A stretch of DNA of 9,438 bases from an uncultured Flavobacteriales bacterium (GTDB taxonomy: Bacteria; Bacteroidota; Bacteroidia; Flavobacteriales; UBA1820). Of the stretch, positions 7,225 through 9,438 are shown in pieces (position 1 is the stretch's first letter; every line of letters starts with the position of its first letter). The position numbers were made by a program, and so were the translations under genes. The notes below the pieces were generated by a model. It had not been told where the DNA came from. It did not search any database and saw nothing but the letters and a program-made list of their open reading frames with translations. Location of the stretch: positions 1 to 9,438 of the forward strand of contig CABSLV010000048.1 of assembly GCA_902478645.1 (NCBI GenBank), written 5' to 3'.

Positions 7225-7256
7225 GGGTACTTTTACGCAAAGAGGAAAAAGACTTT

Positions 7257-7997
7257 ATGAAAACCATTGCCATGATCCCGGCGCGGTACGATTCGTCGCG
7301 CTTCGAGGGCAAAATGCTGGCCGACCTGTGCGGCAAACCGGTCATCGCCCGCACTTACGACGCGGCCGTTGCCACCGGACTTTTCGACCAAGTATATGTA
7401 GTAACCGACCACGACGGTATCGAACAAGCCGTCAAGGCCAACGGCGGACAGGTGCTCCGCAGCCACAAACACCATGAAACCGGCTCCGACCGCATCGCGG
7501 AAGCCGTCGAAGGCATCGACTGCGACATCGTGGTCAATGTCCAGGGCGACGAACCCTTCGTTACCCGCGAGCCTCTGGAAAAACTCATCGAAGTCTTCTC
7601 CGGCCCGGACGCCCAACTGATCGATCTGGCCTCGATGGTACAGGAACTCAAACAACCGGAACTGATTGCCGACCCCAATTACGTGAAGGTCGTGATGGAC
7701 CACCGGAACTTTGCCATGTATCTTTCCCGCTCACCCATCCCCTACCTGCGCGACAAGGAATCCGGAGCACGTTACTACGAACACGTAGGCGTGTATGCTT
7801 TCCGCCGCCAGTCGCTGTTGGATTTCGCCAAAAACGCCCCCCGGCAAAACGAGCGGGCCGAAAAGATCGAGTGCATCCGTTACCTCGAATACGGTCTGCG
7901 CATCAAGATGGTCGAAGCGCCGTTCGTCAGCCTGGAGGTCGATACCCCGCAGGACTTGGAAGCGGCCTGCGCACTGTTCCGGAAACTGCACGGGTAA
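7257..7997 (+). CDS. kdsB: CMP-8-amino-Kdo / CMP-Kdo cytidylyltransferase (KdsB)
   Basis: Activates Kdo or 8-amino-Kdo with CTP to give the CMP-sugar used by the Kdo transferase in LPS inner core assembly; cytoplasmic. The 246-residue length is normal for KdsB. Motifs are the nucleotide-binding N-terminus IPARYDSSRFEGKML (7-21), HHETGSDRIAEAVE (72-85), the metal-binding VNVQGDEP (93-100) with Asp98, LSRSPIPY (156-163), EHVGVYAF (175-182), and LEVDTPQDLEAA (226-237) with the second metal-binding Asp229. In most KdsB proteins the first motif contains PGK. Here Pro is replaced by Glu (FEGKM). Because kdnB follows after 48 bases and kdnA lies upstream, the likely substrate is 8-amino-Kdo, but motifs alone do not prove that preference. 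Without context it would be annotated as ordinary KdsB. The start ATG is the first in the frame after the promoter. Confidence 0.92.
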   Translation: MKTIAMIPARYDSSRFEGKMLADLCGKPVIARTYDAAVATGLFDQVYVVTDHDGIEQAVKANGGQVLRSHKHHETGSDRIAEAVEGIDCDIVVNVQGDEPFVTREPLEKLIEVFSGPDAQLIDLASMVQELKQPELIADPNYVKVVMDHRNFAMYLSRSPIPYLRDKESGARYYEHVGVYAFRRQSLLDFAKNAPRQNERAEKIECIRYLEYGLRIKMVEAPFVSLEVDTPQDLEAACALFRKLHG

Positions 7998-8045
7998 TTT
8001 TTCACACAAAAAAGAAAAAAGACAAAACATAAAAACAATAAAACC

Positions 8046-9125
8046 ATGAAATTCAGAAACTTTCCCCAGGTATCGCGTGTGTGCTTCGGCCGCGGGAGCC
8101 TGGACCAAGTAAGCGAACTGCTCGAACCTCACCGCAAGGGTGACGCACCGTTTATCTTCTTCATCGACAATTTCTTCAACGGAAAAACGGAATTCACCTC
8201 CCGTTTTCCGCTCAAGGGCCGCGACGAGATCGTCTTCGTGGATGTCAATCCCCACGAGCCTTCCACTTGGCAGGTGGACGAACTGCGCGACTACCTCAAG
8301 ACCAAATTCGGCGAAGTATCGGGCGTAATCGGCGTCGGTGGTGGCGCTACGATGGACATTTCCAAAGCCGTAGCCCTGATGATGACCAACCCCGGTTCCT
8401 CGGCCGACTACCAGGGCTGGGATCTGATCAAAGTGCCGGGAGTATTCCACATGGCCATCCCCACCCTTTCGGGAACGGGTGCCGAAGTATCCCGCACGGC
8501 GGTACTCATCGGACCGGAAAAGAAACTCGGCCTCAACTCGGACTACACACCTTTCGACCAGGTGCTGCTCGATCCGTCGTTGATCCACGATGTACCCAAA
8601 AATCAGCGTTTCTTCACCGGTATGGACAACTACATCCACTGCGTGGAATCGCTCAACGGTTCGTACCTGAACGCCTTCTCGAAAGCCTACGGAGAAAAAG
8701 CCCAGGAGATGTGTCTGAAAGCTTTCCTGGATACCGACACATGGACCGAACAGTGCGACGAAGACCTGATGATGGCTTCGTGGATGGGCGGCATGAGCAT
8801 TGCCTACTCCCAGGTGGGAGCGGCTCACGCCTTGAGCTACGGTCTGGCGGTCGTCTATGGCGTACGCCACGGCGAAGGCTGCTGCATCGCCTTCAACCAA
8901 CTGGCAGACATCTACCCCGAAGGGGTGGCCAACTTCCACAAAATGCTGGACAAATGGCAGATAGACCTTCCGAGCGGGGTGTGCAAGAACGCTACCGAAG
9001 AGCAGATGAACCTCATGATCAAGGTCTCCTCGGGCATGGTGCCGCTGTGGGAGAACTGCCTGGGCAAGGACTGGCAAAAGATCATGACCCCCGAGCGGAT
9101 GCGCGAACTCTATTCCAAGATGTAA
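8046..9125 (+). CDS. kdnB: Kdo 8-oxidase / 8-dehydrogenase (KdnB), metal-dependent type III alcohol dehydrogenase family
   Basis: Oxidises the C8 hydroxyl of Kdo to an aldehyde, which KdnA then aminates; cytoplasmic. The 359-residue product has the full iron-type alcohol dehydrogenase layout. The nucleotide-binding N-terminal half contains GVGGGATMDISKAVA (96-110) and AIPTLSGTGAEVSRTAVL (137-154). The helical C-terminal half carries the metal ligands Asp194 and His198 (GMDNYIHCVES), His261 (GAAHALSYGL) and His275 (GVRHGEG). All four canonical ligands are present. Other family members (glycerol, butanol or lactaldehyde dehydrogenases) share these motifs, so the KdnB call rests on the divergent sequence plus linkage to kdsB and kdnA. 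It follows kdsB after 48 A-rich bases with no promoter box, so the two are probably co-transcribed. A very strong terminator follows directly. Confidence 0.88.
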   Translation: MKFRNFPQVSRVCFGRGSLDQVSELLEPHRKGDAPFIFFIDNFFNGKTEFTSRFPLKGRDEIVFVDVNPHEPSTWQVDELRDYLKTKFGEVSGVIGVGGGATMDISKAVALMMTNPGSSADYQGWDLIKVPGVFHMAIPTLSGTGAEVSRTAVLIGPEKKLGLNSDYTPFDQVLLDPSLIHDVPKNQRFFTGMDNYIHCVESLNGSYLNAFSKAYGEKAQEMCLKAFLDTDTWTEQCDEDLMMASWMGGMSIAYSQVGAAHALSYGLAVVYGVRHGEGCCIAFNQLADIYPEGVANFHKMLDKWQIDLPSGVCKNATEEQMNLMIKVSSGMVPLWENCLGKDWQKIMTPERMRELYSKM

Positions 9126-9135
9126 CCGTCCGTAA

Positions 9136-9188
9136 GCGTGCAAGCAAAAAGGGCGGAGCCGTTGGCTCCGCCCTTTTTGCTTGCGCGC
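9136..9188 (+). terminator. Long-stem Rho-independent terminator after kdnB
   Basis: A perfect 21-bp inverted repeat (9140-9160 with 9164-9184) has a 3-base loop, GTT. It extends outward to 25 bp (9136-9188) with one T-G mismatch. The stem holds a GGGCGGAGCC core flanked by A5/T5, so the TTTTT run lies inside the stem. It begins about 10 bases after the kdnB stop codon and is nearly symmetrical, so it could stop transcription from either side. Confidence 0.92.
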
Positions 9189-9286
9189 AACCGTCCCTGG
9201 GTTTTCCTCCTCCGCAGAGCCGGAACGGCAAACGGGTATTTTTTCAAAAACAGGGGCACAAACAAGGGATTTTTTGAGCATTTTGT

Positions 9287-9317
9287 TTTGCCAAATGGGA
9301 AAATGCGCCTATATTTG
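9287..9317 (+). promoter_or_regulatory. Consensus Bacteroidetes promoter of tRNA-Ser
   Basis: TTTG (9287-9290), 19 bases, then TATATTTG (9310-9317) is a perfect match to both the -33 and -7 consensus elements. Transcription would start near 9324, leaving a 5' leader of nearly 60 bases before the mature tRNA. The stretch from the kdnB terminator to this promoter (9189-9286) holds no gene that I can support. Confidence 0.85.
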
Positions 9318-9350
9318 CACACGCGTAAAACGCATGAGCAAGCCCTCACG

Positions 9351-9364
9351 CCGCCCTGCGGCGG
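9351..9364 (+). other. GC hairpin in the tRNA-Ser precursor leader
   Basis: CCGCC (9351-9355) and GGCGG (9360-9364) pair around a CTGC loop, 17 bases upstream of the mature tRNA 5' end. It probably folds in the precursor RNA; whether it matters for RNase P or exonuclease processing is unknown. Confidence 0.5.
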
Positions 9365-9381
9365 ACATTTGAGATTAATCC

Positions 9382-9438
9382 GGTGAGATGGGTGAGTGGC
9401 TGAAACCAACAGTTTGCTAAACTGTCGTATCCGATTAG
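9382..9438 (+). tRNA. tRNA-Ser (anticodon GCU), 3' part cut off by the window end
   Basis: Folds as the 5' two thirds of a class II tRNA: 5' acceptor strand GGTGAGA (9382-9388), T8-G9, then a D arm with GGT paired to ACC around GAGTGGCTGAA. The anticodon stem is ACAGT (9409-9413) with ACTGT (9421-9425), and the loop TTGCTAA carries anticodon GCT at 9416-9418, reading AGC and AGU serine codons. The sequence after 9425 is the beginning of the long variable arm expected for tRNA-Ser. The T arm and 3' acceptor strand lie beyond the window. Confidence 0.93.

Noticed and set aside
7731..9281. 516-codon open frame on the minus strand opposite kdsB and kdnB
   Set aside because: It runs antisense through two convincing enzymes and across their terminator, and shows no recognisable domain. 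It is a shadow of codon bias.
9138..9386. Short open frames between kdnB and the tRNA
   Set aside because: They run through the terminator stem and the tRNA promoter, and their products are basic and low-complexity. I see no gene there.

Overview
The window looks like a chromosomal segment of a Bacteroidales bacterium. Three things support this: several promoters of the Bacteroidetes type (TTTG about 20 bases before TAnnTTTG), A-rich leaders without clear Shine-Dalgarno sequences, and a type III glutamine synthetase next to DUF4369-like/thioredoxin proteins. The high-GC, C-ending codons would fit Alistipes or a relative, but that genus is a guess. There are seven protein genes and one partial tRNA. 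Every reading frame is intact and no mobile element is visible.

Layout. On the minus strand (1-3355) lie a type III glutamine synthetase (glnN) and, upstream of it, a six-helix membrane protein of unknown function. The membrane protein has what looks like an ECF-sigma promoter. A 20-bp perfect hairpin separates the two genes and also carries the -33 element of the glnN promoter. On the plus strand (3460-7193) lies a probable operon of kdnA and two tandem secreted thioredoxin-fold proteins, closed by a strong terminator. A second plus-strand unit (7217-9188) holds kdsB and kdnB and ends in a terminator with a stem of about 25 bp. The window ends inside tRNA-Ser(GCU), which has its own consensus promoter.

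The notable system is kdnA, kdsB and kdnB, a complete set for making and activating 8-amino-3,8-dideoxy-D-manno-octulosonate (8-amino-Kdo). KdnB oxidises C8 of Kdo, KdnA transaminates the resulting aldehyde, and KdsB makes the CMP-activated sugar for lipopolysaccharide inner core assembly. The pathway was characterised in Shewanella. Here it is split into two transcription units by two TlpA-like periplasmic proteins, one of which has an unusual CIWC active site. The set is recognised by family motifs and by the three genes occurring together. The presence of 8-amino-Kdo in this organism's LPS is inferred.
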